NCBI GenBank assembly: GCA_964036045.1
Contig: OZ038381.1
Span: 70,494,242-70,558,241 of the forward strand
Direction of reading: 5' to 3'
Length of the DNA: 64,000 bases
Origin: Eutreptiella sp. 'Long Island Sound 2002'
Taxonomy: Eukaryota; Euglenozoa; Euglenophyceae; Eutreptiales; Eutreptiaceae
Positions 32,663 through 44,187 of the stretch are shown here, in pieces. A program made the position numbers and the translations under genes. The first letter of the stretch is position 1, and each line of letters starts with the position of its first letter. The notes under the pieces are model-generated. The model saw only the letters and a program-made list of their open reading frames with translations, did not search any database and was not told where the DNA came from.

Positions 32663-35600
32663 GACTTGGCTTCCCGCAGCCCCTTCCGGCTGCGATCCGC
32701 CAGGACTTTGTCCTCCACTTTGCTGGGCTTTGAGTTCCGCCAACGTCCTCAACATGTCCTCAGCAACTTCCTCGATCGACCTCACTCGTCGGTCTTGGCC
32801 AGTTCCACCACCATAGCCTCTTCCTCCGCCTTTTCCTTGGCCTTTGCCTTGGCCTTTTCCCCCGTCTCCGCCCTTCGCCTTCCAGTCGGAAATGCTCTGC
32901 TCCTTGGGCTTCTTCTCGGGGTGAGCGGCGAAGTAGGCCTTCTTGTCCGCCTCATACACCTTGCACTGACGGTGGTCGTGTGCATGGTTGTGTCCCTTGC
33001 CATAACAGACCCAGCACCCATCGTGCTGAGACCTGTACTCTCGGAACGAGAGCGGTGAATCCCCGATCCTCCTTGGTCCTTCTCTGTTCTTCCTGGGTCC
33101 CACCTGGCTCCATCTGGACCGATCCTGCCCATGGTTCTTCACGTTGTGCGCCACGAACGCGAAGAAATGGGCCTCCTCGTGATCCTCCCGGGACCAGTGG
33201 TCTTGGCCACTTCCACTTCCATCCTCCGCGGAGTTGGCCGTGTCCTCCTGGATCTCCCGATGACGGCGGTCGTCTCGGTGTCCTCGTTGTCCATGACCAT
33301 GCCGATCCTGCACGTGGGCCTCGTTCTTCGCATTGAGCTTCAATTCCACCGTGATGTACTTCACGATCTCGTCCAGGCTCATGCGAGCGAAGATGACTTG
33401 CATCTTCAGCGGCTCCCCGCGCCTCCACTCCACGTTGTTGAGGCGCAGCAACCTTTGCCCCATGGAGTCCCCGAATACCTCCACGTACACGGCGTTCTTC
33501 AGGCCCAACATCCGGTCGGGTTCGCCCAGGTTCCTCCTGAAGAACTCCATGATACCCGCATGGGTATCCTCCGCCGCCATAATCCTCACCGCCACCCGTC
33601 GCTTGGCGCGCTTCTTCTCCTCGTCCTCCACTCTCCTCTTCCAGCTGCCGGGGAGGACGTCCTTCAGCAAGTGGCGGATCTCACTGGCCTTGTTCCAGTC
33701 TTCCACCAACTTGAGGCATCTGCGGTACTTCCGCAGATACCGGTTCCACTCCCGGACCCGCAACTCACCGCGGTCGAGCGGCAGTGGAATGGACCACAGG
33801 TCCTCCAGCTTCTGGTTAGGAGCGTCCACCCGCTCCTCATCCTCCAGCCACTGGAGGCAGGCCTGCTCCGTGCGGATCAATCCTTCCCGGATCTGATCCC
33901 GCAGCTCCTCCTTGAGGTCCTGCGCCAGCCGGTGTGGGAATGTCCGGCATACCCACTTGTCCCGCGGCGCTCCCCGTATCTCGCCGACGACCTCCTCGGC
34001 GAAGTCCTCCCAGTCCAGGATGAAGTCATCCAGGTTGGACGGGTTCCCGTCATAATAGGGGATTTTGATTCCCCTGAGGTCGTCGATCCTGATGGCGTCT
34101 CCGACGTCTCCAGCCACCACTCCACCGAGACGGATACCACCTGTGGCCGGGGGGTTTGAGTACACTCCCCGTACATCCCTCTCCTCCATGGAGTGCGGTC
34201 CAGTTGGGCCTGAACCCATGGGGTTTGGAATGCGGGAAGGACTTCTTCCATCGGCCGTCCATATCCCCGTATTGGGGTCCTTCGCCCACAGATTTCCGCT
34301 TGGATGCCCTCGACCATGTCCGTCGGCCCTTCCCATGGTTTGCCCCTGCGTGGTCTGGTTCTGGATCTCCTCTTCCGCATAAACTGCATAGGTAGTCGTG
34401 GATGGCGGTAGATCCTGGGCGGCGTGGGACATCTGCACTGTCAGGCTCCTCGGGTCCGTGGCTACGTGCCCTTCCCGCATGGACCCAGCCTGTGCCGTGT
34501 GTTCCCCGAGCATTGTTGACTCGCTGAACAGGGGAACATACGGCAGCGCACCCGGGTCAACACGCGGAGGCGCGTATGGTGCCTCTGCAGGGCCGCCCAT
34601 GGGTTTCTCCATGGCGCTCCTGAGGGTCTTAACCCGCTCCACCAGCTCTACCGCGGCCGGTTTTGCTGGGAGCTCCGGACCCGAGGCGAGGGGCTGTCGC
34701 TCCTGTAACCTTCTCAGGCGTCCCGACATGTCCTCCACTAAGTGGAGAAGGCTGTCCACCACTTGCTGCTGCTTCTGCAGGGCCAGCTCCAGATTCTCCC
34801 GGTACCGGGCCTGATCCGCTCGCAGCTCCTCCATGTGGTTCTCCGCGGCCGACTGGTCGTCCAGGATCCCCGCGACGTCCTCCTCTAGAGCATCCTTGGC
34901 GTTGTCCAGGCGGTCAAGATGATTCACGATGGCGTCCATCCCCATCTTCGGGTACTTGCCCATGAGGAAGGACACGTGCTCGCAGTGGCACGCAGCGTGC
35001 TTTCCGCCGGATTCAGCACATCCCGCGGTTCCCGGCACCTCAGACTCGTCGCCCATGGGCGTATCGCCGATGGCGTCCGTCTCTGGTCCCGTGTGCCGGG
35101 GCACAGGTGCCGTCCGGGCCCTGGCTGGTCTCTCCAAGCCCTCGGCGTCGTGCTGCAGGGCGGGCTCGGCGGCCGTATGCGCCCTGGCGATCGGCGCGGA
35201 CATCTCCGGCTCCGAAGGTGGCTCGTGGGCTGTCCGATAGCCCTCGGAGTGCCCCTCGGATTCCCACAGCCTGACCGGGCTGGGGTCCGTGTCCATAGCC
35301 CCGGCGTCCCTTGCCGCGGACTTGGGTGACCCGCGCTTCCGGTAGCGCCGGGCCCGTCCTCCACTGCTGCCTGAATGGCAAGCCTCATCAGATTCCTCCG
35401 CTGCGGAGCGGAGGTTGCATGCCTTTCGGCAGCGACGCTCACACATGGCGACCAGGTCCCCCATGTCACGTCCTCCTCTTCCCAAGTGTCGCTCTTCTCT
35501 TCGGGCTTCAAATTCCGGAGTTCGCCATGCTCTTGAACGTCTCGGTCCTTCTATGGCTCTAATATCCGGCGTGGTCTCCACCGAGTCCACAATACGCAAC

Positions 35601-35770
35601 CGGGGCGTACTTGGGCAGGGCTCATAAGGGCCCAAGTTCCCGGGTCGGCGGTTGGTAGGGGCAGCAGGTAAGCCTCTGCTACCATAAAGAAGGTCCCTAC
35701 CAGGACCGGCCCCCGCTGTGCCCCTTCCGCCTGTAATCTTCGCTGACTTGCTCCGGATCAATGCTTGCAT
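32660..35770 (-). CDS. B gag
   Basis: A 1036-residue open frame starts MQALIRSKSAKITGG about 100 bp inside the 5' LTR. The N-terminal third is basic, Arg/Ser/Pro-rich and probably disordered. A coiled coil lies at about residues 285-365 (LEEDVAGILDDQ through RLRRLQER). The structural gag core starts near residue 570 at IKIPYYDGNPSNLDDFI, the gypsy gag signature region. The zinc knuckle CWVCYGKGHNHAHDHRQC (about 917-934) has a C-X2-C-X8-H-X4-C type spacing longer than the standard retroviral knuckle. A Gly/Lys-rich tail leads to the UAG. Nothing is broken. It would form the particle shell and bind the element RNA. At 1036 residues it is unusually long for a gypsy gag. Confidence 0.88.
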   Translation of the reverse strand: MQALIRSKSAKITGGRGTAGAGPGRDLLYGSRGLPAAPTNRRPGNLGPYEPCPSTPRLRIVDSVETTPDIRAIEGPRRSRAWRTPEFEARREERHLGRGGRDMGDLVAMCERRCRKACNLRSAAEESDEACHSGSSGGRARRYRKRGSPKSAARDAGAMDTDPSPVRLWESEGHSEGYRTAHEPPSEPEMSAPIARAHTAAEPALQHDAEGLERPARARTAPVPRHTGPETDAIGDTPMGDESEVPGTAGCAESGGKHAACHCEHVSFLMGKYPKMGMDAIVNHLDRLDNAKDALEEDVAGILDDQSAAENHMEELRADQARYRENLELALQKQQQVVDSLLHLVEDMSGRLRRLQERQPLASGPELPAKPAAVELVERVKTLRSAMEKPMGGPAEAPYAPPRVDPGALPYVPLFSESTMLGEHTAQAGSMREGHVATDPRSLTVQMSHAAQDLPPSTTTYAVYAEEEIQNQTTQGQTMGRADGHGRGHPSGNLWAKDPNTGIWTADGRSPSRIPNPMGSGPTGPHSMEERDVRGVYSNPPATGGIRLGGVVAGDVGDAIRIDDLRGIKIPYYDGNPSNLDDFILDWEDFAEEVVGEIRGAPRDKWVCRTFPHRLAQDLKEELRDQIREGLIRTEQACLQWLEDEERVDAPNQKLEDLWSIPLPLDRGELRVREWNRYLRKYRRCLKLVEDWNKASEIRHLLKDVLPGSWKRRVEDEEKKRAKRRVAVRIMAAEDTHAGIMEFFRRNLGEPDRMLGLKNAVYVEVFGDSMGQRLLRLNNVEWRRGEPLKMQVIFARMSLDEIVKYITVELKLNAKNEAHVQDRHGHGQRGHRDDRRHREIQEDTANSAEDGSGSGQDHWSREDHEEAHFFAFVAHNVKNHGQDRSRWSQVGPRKNREGPRRIGDSPLSFREYRSQHDGCWVCYGKGHNHAHDHRQCKVYEADKKAYFAAHPEKKPKEQSISDWKAKGGDGGKGQGKGQGKGGGRGYGGGTGQDRRVRSIEEVAEDMLRTLAELKAQQSGGQSPGGSQPEGAAGSQV

Positions 35771-35871
35771 TTATCAAAATCCAGGGTCCAAAACCAAAAG
35801 TATAGAAAATAGAAAATACAATCCTCCTTCAACCCTGAATGGCAACCAGATCCCACAAGTATGGCAATAAC
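35771..35871 (-). other. B leader between 5' LTR and gag
   Basis: About 100 bp. On the minus strand the LTR end runs GAATTGGGTTATTGCC; a primer-binding site beginning TGGG is possible, but I cannot assign the tRNA. Confidence 0.5.
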
Positions 35872-38049
35872 CCAATTCACAATCCAAATCAGGCTGCGGG
35901 CTTTCGTTCAGCACACCGGTATTCCCACGGTGGCGGGCATGTACAAGAATTGCACCAAGGAAGAAAGCCCTAAAATTGGCATATGAACACAAATAAAGCA
36001 AAGTTGGGGAAAGATGGAAACTTATACAATCACAGCCATAGACCCCTCATTCCCTGGACTCAAGACCTTCCCTTGACTCATCAACATGATGCCCTGAACC
36101 CAGTCCAATAAAATGGTTAAATGCCACATGTCAAAAGTCATTACATAAACCCCAAAAATGTGTTCAATTCCAAGCCTCCTAATCCTAGCCCAAAGGGGGA
36201 GGTGGCGTGTCATGGCCTAGAGTGGCACTCAGGACCATGCCCTACCCTGACATAACCTTGGTTGGACTTGGAGTCGAATGGGCTTAGAGGAATGACCTAT
36301 GAGTTTGAACTCATAACATGCCAAAAAACTGCCAATTCACATCATATTGGCCATATATCACATATATGCTCAAAATTAAGGTTACCACTTATCTGAAGGC
36401 TCAAAGCATGCATGGAATCGAAGTCTAGTATTCATGGAGGATAGAGACCAAAGGCCAATGCCCATGTACATCCCCATTTTACCCTTGAAACCCCTTCAGA
36501 TATGGGCGCCACGCACTGCCCAAGTCAGCCCATGATCTTGAGACCAATTCTTGAAATCCTTCGTGTGCCAAGCCAAATGGAGTACACGATCCGGCATATG
36601 GTGGTGTTCAACTCCGAAGCATATGCCAACATATGAACAACATACCATGGTTCGACTCCCCATAGGCTTCTTGCTGTTAGCTGACCAGGTGAGTACACAA
36701 AACGCAAAAATGAGCAAAAATTGAGGTCAAAAACATGAAAATATGGCCAAATACAAAGTTGTCATGATAGTATATCTCTATGCTCACCCATGATATCCGC
36801 TCATGATTCAATACACAAATGATTGGAACCATTTGCGAACAATTCCCCCACTTGGATCCCCAATGGGGCGCATGGAGATACCTTTGCCACTAATATCTAC
36901 ATGCCCCATGAAAATGGGAGTGCACCCATGGATCTCTTTGTCAAACACACCATGAGCAATACATACGCGGTAGACTTGGTCTAGCGCTTTGAATTCCACG
37001 ATTGGGACATGGGCAAGGCCCTTGTCACGTATGGCTCCCCATCTCTTCGGCCACACGAAGATATATAACATTGGCGTGAGCATATCAAACATATACCATG
37101 CATATAACAAATACCCTCAAAATGTGGCTGCCACCATGATATGCCATGTCCCTCCATTGACATAACTTCACGTTAAAAATACGTAGGAACCCAAAGAAAA
37201 GTTGCTATGCAACCCCAACACCCATGCGGCACACTCGAAGGTCGCATTAAAATATTCGGTTGCACGGTCCAAGAGTTATATATCACTTTATACCTTCTTG
37301 ACCTTTTTCCCTTGCTACACCGGGCATGTGTGCGCACCAAAGGCGTTTGATGCTTCCTAAGTTAAGTTGAGACCAAGGCAGTTCCAACCCAACCTTTCTT
37401 TATTCTCATTCCTCACACTCGCGCGTAGATATGGCTCTTCAAAGTGATCCCACGATTCGATTTTGTTTCCCTTATATCTCCAAGTCAAATGGGTGGCAAG
37501 TATAAGGGAAACCTGATTCGGGCATAGGGGAAGGAGTATGACCACTCGAAGAAGTCCAAATCAAGTGCGGCGATGTCGAAGTCGAAAATCCGATTTCGAC
37601 ATCACGAAAAATTCCGATTAAATTTTCGAGTGCTTATTTAGAAAATTGCGGAAGCAACGAACCCTTTACAGATGAAATCTGACCCTTCAGAAACGTTTCC
37701 GCCAAAATATCTGGAAATAACAGTTAACCAATCGGTTAACGCAAAATCGCGAGCCAACTGACAGTCGCCGATACATTGACTATCAGAACAGAAGGCTGAA
37801 AAATTACGGAAACATTATGATAATAAAACCCTGTTGATTCCTGATATTCTGCTATATAAATCTCCGCTGGCGGTGCCTCGGTTCTGAATATGGCCGCTCA
37901 TAGCTGGAATGGCCAAACCTATCACACTATCACATCGGGTTAGTTCCGGTGGATGGGAGAGTATGATATCAGCCAATGGCGGCTTGCCGGCACATAGATA
38001 CACACCCCAAGTGACCCCAAGATGGCCACGGAGGTCCGAACCGGCTTCA
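35872..38049 (-). repeat. 5' LTR of B
   Basis: This is the near-identical partner of 25067-27198, with about 50 bp extra near 36180-36230. A TTTATATAGC TATA-like site lies about 190 nt into the LTR (near 37852-37861), conserved in the other LTR near 27001. Confidence 0.92.
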
Positions 38050-38053
38050 GCAC
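38050..38053. repeat. Possible 4-bp target duplication of B, right copy
   Basis: GCAC directly follows the LTR end CCGGCTTCA, after which A2 RNase H resumes with KEHVDTPSG codons. See the left copy for the alternative explanation. Confidence 0.45.
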
Positions 38054-39916
38054 AAAGAGCACGTGGACACCCCCTCTGGTCCCGCCTCCCGACGGGCAAG
38101 ATGGCATGAGACCTTGGCCAAGTTCGACCTCACGGTTGTGTATGTTCCTGGTAAGGACAACACGGTGGCGGACTGTCTCAGTAGGTGGGCCTATCCCACC
38201 AGCAAGGGCATGACGGATGTCTCTGCCCATGGCGATGAGGCTGAGACCGCTGAAGCCAAGAGGATCATTGAAATGGAGCGCCTGATGGAGGAGGAGGGTG
38301 TTAAAATTTTTGTCGTCATTGCTGCGGATGCCCCCCTCGGAACGAGGATGGGCAGAGCGGTCAGAGTACTCGCCCCTGATGGAGCTGAGTCCGACAAGCA
38401 CCTCTTCCCCGAGTCTTGCGTCCAGGACGACCGGACCGACGACTACGCTAAGTCTGAGGCCTTTGCGGCCGAGTATAGGGCCGTGACCGACCCTGATGAC
38501 GGGCAGAAGTGGCCAAAGGGGCTGACCGAGGAAGATGGCAAGCTCGACCGGAACGGTAAGCTGCTAGTACCAGAGTCCCGAGTGCTTGGGAATGTGAAGC
38601 TTGGCACCACCACATGATGCATCCAGGGGTCAAGAAGCAAGCCCTGGACATGCAGCGTCGGTTTGAGATCGACCAGATCAATCTCTACGCCGCCATCAAG
38701 AAAGTCAGGAAGGGTTGCTCGGTCTGTCAGGCCTGCAATCCCGATAACCGGAACGTCAAGGGGGAAGCCCAATGGACCCTGGTGCCTGACCAGCCCATGG
38801 AGAGCGTGGCCATGGACGTCTTCTCCATGCCCGAAGTGCACATTGGCAAGGAGACCTTTGACTGTGTGGTTTTTTGTGTGGATCGCCACAGTGGCTACGT
38901 AGTAGCCGTTCCGGCACGCAAAAAGGGGTTGCTTGCCAAGGAAGTGGCAGTCATGATGATTCGTCATTGGCTGACCGTCTTTGAAATCCCCCGCACCATT
39001 TGCAGTGACCGAGGGCCCCAGTTTACTGGTGGCTGGTTCAAGGCCATGTTTTCCCTCATGGGAATACGTCATGCCAAGAGCGTCGCCTATCTCAGCCGGT
39101 CTAACGGCCGAGCTGAAGTGGCTGGACGGCAGCTCTTCGAGAAGCTGCGCAAGATTCACATCACCAATCCACGTCGGAACTGGTTTGAAGAGATGTGGCC
39201 CGCTCTGAAGGCCCATCATGACACCCCCACTCCGGGTGGTTTGTCCCCTGTTCAGCAGGGACCCCCTTGGTCGGGAACTTCCCTTGTCTGGTGATGGTAT
39301 GGCTATGGACGCCAAAGAATTCTTCGCGAGGCAAGAGGCAACGGCGCGGGACATCCGCCAGCAGCTCGAGAAGGAGCATGCTGAGCGTCAGAAGTCCGCC
39401 CCGAGCTCAACAGCGCAGAAGTTCAGGGTGGGAGACCCGGTGTGGGTGATCAGACCCCGCCCTATGGGCACCCACCGCACCAAAACCTGGTTCACACCCG
39501 GAGAGGTGGTCTGCAGGATTGGTGAGGACACCTACCGCATCAAGGTGGGTCACGGACAGTTCTGGGAGCGCCACGAGAGTCAACTCCGTGTGCGGGAACA
39601 CGACCTCCGTGGCCAACATGTGTCCCTGGACTACGCCGCACATGAGGCTGATTCGGACGACGATTATGCTGAGCAGGAGGACTATACAGTCGAGAAGATC
39701 CTGGCCCAGCGTCCGAACACCTCAGCACCCGGAGGCCTGGAGTTCAAGGTTCGTTGGCGAGGCTATGGGCCTTCCTACGACACCTGGGAACCCGTCTCCT
39801 CGTTCGTGCCGCGGATTAATACCCCCTTCATGGACTACATCCGCAAGCACAAGACCAAGAACCACGTCTCGGACTTGGCAGCACTCACCCGGGCGATTGC
39901 AGCCAGGGGCGCCTGA
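38050..39916 (+). pseudogene. A2 pol, C-terminal part: end of RNase H, integrase, chromodomain
   Basis: The frame resumes at KEHVDTPSGPASRRARWHE and runs through KDNTVADCLSRW. A frameshift near 38595 moves it to the frame of MMHPGVKKQALDMQ. The integrase zinc region CSVCQAC and core residues in AMDVF, CSDRG and GRAEV follow. A deletion near 39250, relative to A1, shifts the frame again before AMDAKEFFARQE. The chromodomain (about 39670-39850) shows FKVRWRGYG and DTWEPVSSF and ends at the stop at 39914-39916. The catalytic residues persist, but the gene is broken by B and by the shifts. Confidence 0.9.
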
Positions 39917-41402
39917 TCATGGCCCTGAGCTCTCCCCCGATGTGGTTCGAGCACTTGTGTGGTCGACGGATCGTCCCTCACACGCTTGCCCTCTTCCATC
40001 TTCTGGTGACCTGCCATCAGAGTGGCCATATACCCCCCCCTGCTGCATCCAGAGGAGGATGGCCCCTCTCTCTCACTTCTATTCATCACCCCCCACCTGC
40101 TGAATCCTTGGGAAACCAGGCAGGGCGACTGACCTTCACATTTTCTGAGCTCTCAGGGCCTTGAAGCCCATACGACGTTGCGCAACGGATACCGCTGTCA
40201 TCGGCATTGCGATTTTTTTTTTTTGGGTGTGTGGTCTGGTCCCATGGCACTTGCGGGATCCAGACCAGTCTACGTGTGTCTGCAGACTACATATGGCCTG
40301 AACTCAGGTGTTTCCCTGTCCACCCTCCTGCATATGCCTTATCCTAACCGGGGCGTGGTTTGTCGCTCTATTCAGAGTGTGTTTACACGCCTATTTACCC
40401 CGTTTATGGCTTACTTTTCTCCCCCCCAGGATATGTGCATCTGTATGTTAAGTGTTGTCAGTCCATCACCGTGGTTGACTGTTTTTCCCCCCGGATTGGA
40501 CACGAATCGGAATACGAAGGCGCCTTGAGTCGCCGTTTACATGCTCGTACGTAAGGTCCAGCCTGGACCACTACCTAAGTACAGATTCTTCTGTTTGAGT
40601 GCCCGTGATACTGTGTGCCCTAGTGGCTGTGATGTGCTGAGATCCTGATGGCGCCAGGCGGGAAGCCCAGTTGCCTGACTACACTCCCAGCGGTCCGCCA
40701 CTGTCAGTCCCAGTGTGAGCCTACCGACTCGCAGACGCACTTGCAGTCGGGTGGCGACCTCCGGTGTCCTGACCTCGGTCAGTCTGCCTGGGAAACTGGT
40801 GGTTTGAGGAGTCGAAGCCTCCGCCCATACTGCATGGGGACTCCCCCATGCATGGCCTTCGTGGTAACGGGGCGAGGGAAAAGACGGCCTTGATGCCCGA
40901 TCCCTTAAGGAGGAGCTCGTTCAGCTGTACCACTCTGGACTCGCGTCGTGGATATGGACATGGTGCGCCCAAGGAAGGACCCGTGGGGACTCTCCCCCAG
41001 CCTGCGGCCTTGGGAGGCTTGGGGTAGCCTGATGGATCCTTGTGGTCGCTTTCGACCTGTGGGACCACCTCGGTCGTCGTGTGACGCCTATGTTGGCCGT
41101 GTATGCCACTGCCACTGTGGTAGTGACCGTCGCAGCCGGCACCCGGTGCGCCTGGTATGGGTTAACGGGTCCTTTGGATGCCGAACAATCGCCGCCAGGA
41201 CCCGGGACTTGATACTTGATACTATACTTGCAGTTACTAACAGCTACAGCACCGTACCTGTCTCACTGTGGGATTTGGGCAGCCTAACCTGCAAATCAGC
41301 CTGAAGTGAGGATGTGACGCCCCCCCCCCTCTTCAGGGGAGGGTCCTGGGTACCCGCTGGCATGCTTGGGTGTTATCGAGCCCTCCCCCCAGGGTTTGCT
41401 CT
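39917..41402 (+). other. A2 3' untranslated region
   Basis: About 1.5 kb lie between pol and the polypurine tract. Large parts match A1 1740-3500 in reverse complement. Short ORFs exist but none is conserved in frame. Confidence 0.7.
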
Positions 41403-41413
41403 AAGGAGGGGGG
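41403..41413 (+). other. Polypurine tract of A2
   Basis: AAGGAGGGGGG abuts the LTR start TGAAGCGG. Confidence 0.8.
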
Positions 41414-44056
41414 TGAAGCGGTACCCAGACCCTATGGCCCATGGCCCGGAGGCCTGTGAGCCGTCACACCCGTGCGAAAGCCATTGACACCGGATATCCC
41501 TGCTCTCTAACCCGCGTATTCTGGAATCCGATTTCTAACCAATAAATCGATGTAGAATGACCATAATTTTATTGTCTTAGGCGACTTTCAGTCAGAAATC
41601 GGTGAAATACCTGATTTCTACCGCGATTTCTCATTGTCGTGAAATCGCCGCCTGATGTCGCCTGTTCGCGCGCCTTCGTCGCTTCTCTGTGGCGAGTTTT
41701 GTGATGAACTTTTCTCGAGTACCTGTGAGGCTGAATCTAGAGGGTAATTGATGTACTTTCATCTGGTGTGTTCACCAGAATTTTCCGCCGTCGCGTCTTC
41801 GAGAAAACAACGCGCAAGCTTTTCCGTCGATCGCTCGAACTCATGGTTCTCAAGGACCATGAGTTCGGACGGAACCCTACATTCCCCCTCTATGCCTTTC
41901 ATCCATGCCCCTCTCACGTGGGCATATCACTTTGTATAGGGAAGCGGGCAATGGCGGTGTTTGAGGCAGCCTATGGGTCTCGCAAACCCAAGTCATTCCC
42001 GTGCGCAAACGCTAACGTTGTGGCCTTGTGAGCATGAACGTTAATGACCGACAACAATGCTCACAAGACCAAAAGCCCGAGGCCATTTTCGTTTTTCGGG
42101 GCCAACTCAACGATGGCCCCACGCAAATCAATGCGTACCAAAACTCTATCTCCGAAAGGGGGCAAGTTATGGTCGAAAATTAGGCCAAAATGGCCAAAAC
42201 CCCGAGGCTCGTACCCGAAGCCTTTGGGGAGTTGAGCCTCGAATCAAGGCAACATGTAAAGTAAGGACCACGAAATACATCGTGGATGGCTTGGTTGATT
42301 TTTACAATCTTGTCTTCTATTTTATATAATTTCGCCTTGTGAGCACGCGTGCCATACTGCATCTTTGCACACGCGCTCATATGCAAGCACTAGCGACACG
42401 AGTGGGCGGACACAATCTAACCATAGTGTGCATATTTGAAGGCACCTACTATGGGCCTACTCCAAAAGTGTTTACTCATATTTTTGCTCCTCAAGGTCCC
42501 AAAGATATGTTCATGCCGATATCACCGATATATGCACTTTTTCCCACAAATAGTGTGCTTCAAGGATTGAGGTGTCAAAAATGCTTCCATTATGCTTTGA
42601 ACCTCAACCCTTGTTGCAAAAGGGAAGCAAAGCTTTGATTTGCATCCTTGCAAAAGCCCGAGGCTCCTTTCTCTTGTGATACAGAGATACAATACTTGGA
42701 GGGACCACTTTTGGGTGAATTTTGGCTGTTTTGCCGAGAATGGCCACAAACCCCATCTCCCCCTGATTTCGCCCCCGAGGTTGCGTGCGCCACTTGACCA
42801 AGGGTAAGGGCAATTCGGAGAGGGCACATAAACCCGCATCGAATGGGATGTTTGCCCATGTGGCCACTCCTCTCGATGGGAGAGTTGTGAGTCACCCAAT
42901 TTGGGGTATGTTGCCATTCTGCCCCATTTGTGTGTCATTTTCCCTCCAATGGGGAAAATGTCTAGAGGCGACCATGAGGGTTGGCAAGTGGCATATATTG
43001 GGACCTAAGTTCCATGTGGTCATAGCATCTTTGGTTGAAAGGATCCTGGCCGTGGCCATGGAGATATGGAATCATGAGTGCGGGCCATTTTGGCCAAATT
43101 TCGCTGTTTTTGCCATTGTATGCCATATTGGAATTACCATATCTCCATGGGGCACGTGACCTAGCCAGAGAGATGGGGCACATATTGTAGCATATGACCA
43201 AGGGGTGAACGCCATTTGCTCCTCAGGCTCATCCGGAGTTATTCAACTTTTGGTGCGATCCATGCTCCCCCCCTTTGCACCGCATCTCCCTTTCTGCCCC
43301 GTCCGTGTGGTCATCCCCTCGGTTAACAGTAAGCAGCCAGTGTGACAGCAAGCGATAACCCAGGGCATGGGACCAGAGGGGATATCAAGGGTTGTGAATC
43401 AAGGCTTGGCGCGTCAATATCGCCAAGGTTTCCTACCCTGGACGGTCGCCCGAGACGGCCGATTTCGCCATTTTGGCAGTTATGACCCCACTTGACGAAC
43501 CCGTGGTGCTCTGATGCCGGGACCTCAGAGGGTACCAGGTTGGGTGAGGGCTCCAGGGAGTTGGTACTCGAAGGGAACAGGGTCGGTTGCCTTGTCCCTA
43601 CCTCTGGTGGGTCCAGACAAGGGGTCAACTTTGGAGATTTTTGAGCTAATATCAGTTTGTGCTGAAACAGCCCATTTTCAGCTACCAACTCCTAGGAGAT
43701 AATGGAGGGGCCATCTCTCTGGCTCAGAGGGGAGTTGTGACCTGCTGTTTCGGGAGAATGGGTAGCGACTGCTGGTTGGCCTTAGGGCACCTTGGCTCCC
43801 AAGAACTCGCCTGTGGCTGGGCGGGACACCTCCCCTATTGGCAGGGTTTCAGGGTCCGGACTGAGCAGGGCACCGGTTGTGTTTGAGCCCCCGCCCCCAC
43901 CAGCCACTGAGAGGGTCGGACCTGGGATTGGGATATGAGTTGGGATTGAGTGTCTATTGTCCTGTGATGCCCTTCCCCCAGTCCAGTCCCAACCCCATGT
44001 GTACATATCCTGATGTGTTGCTGTACATACTTTTGTTCCCTTGTTTCAGAGTGGCA
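41414..44056 (+). repeat. 3' LTR of A2
   Basis: A 2.64-kb LTR from TGAAGCGGTACCC to AGTGGCA. It is the complete partner of the split 5' LTR, and A1 1-1624 matches its first part in reverse complement. A TATA-like TTTATATAAT lies at 42321-42330. Confidence 0.88.
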
Positions 44057-44187
44057 AGGATCCTGAAACGCTTTGTCACATGACACGAGCGTAATGATGC
44101 CCCTGTGAGCGCAGTGCTTTGCCTGCCTGCTTGCCTGTGCGTGTCACCGCAGCGTTCCGTGGCCAGGCCCCCCCACGGGAACGCGTG
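44057..44187. other. Filler sequence at the A2/A1 right junction
   Basis: About 130 bp match neither the A2 5' LTR/leader nor A1 pol. They contain a near-perfect inverted repeat around GCGTTCCGTGG and CCACGGGAACGC (about 44151-44187). They replace the few A1 codons expected at the insertion site. Confidence 0.6.

Larger units (their letters stand above)
25067..38049 (-). mobile_element. Ty3/gypsy chromodomain retrotransposon B, young copy inserted in A2
   Basis: This 13-kb element on the minus strand has LTRs at 35872-38049 (5') and 25067-27198 (3'). Gag (35770-32660) and pol share one frame across a UAG, and a polypurine tract abuts the 3' LTR. The two LTRs differ by roughly 35 substitutions by eye plus a ~50-bp indel near 36190. 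Gag and pol are open for 1036 and 1661 codons with all expected catalytic motifs. It is the only gypsy element here that may be functional. It splits the A2 RNase H gene. Confidence 0.92.
6505..44056 (+). mobile_element. Ty3/gypsy chromodomain retrotransposon A2, inserted in A1 RT
   Basis: The element has a 5' LTR (6505-17323, split by LINE-1), a leader, gag, an in-frame UAG, and pol (split by element B). A 3' untranslated region, a polypurine tract (41403-41413) and a 3' LTR (41414-44056) follow. Both LTRs start TGAAGCGGTACCC and end near AGTGGCA. The left flank is the A1 RT codon run for STPLG. On the right, about 130 bp of unrelated sequence precede the A1 RT. The two LTRs differ by many substitutions and several indels, and gag-pol carries frameshifts and stops. 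It is therefore inactive and older than B and LINE-1. Confidence 0.88.
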
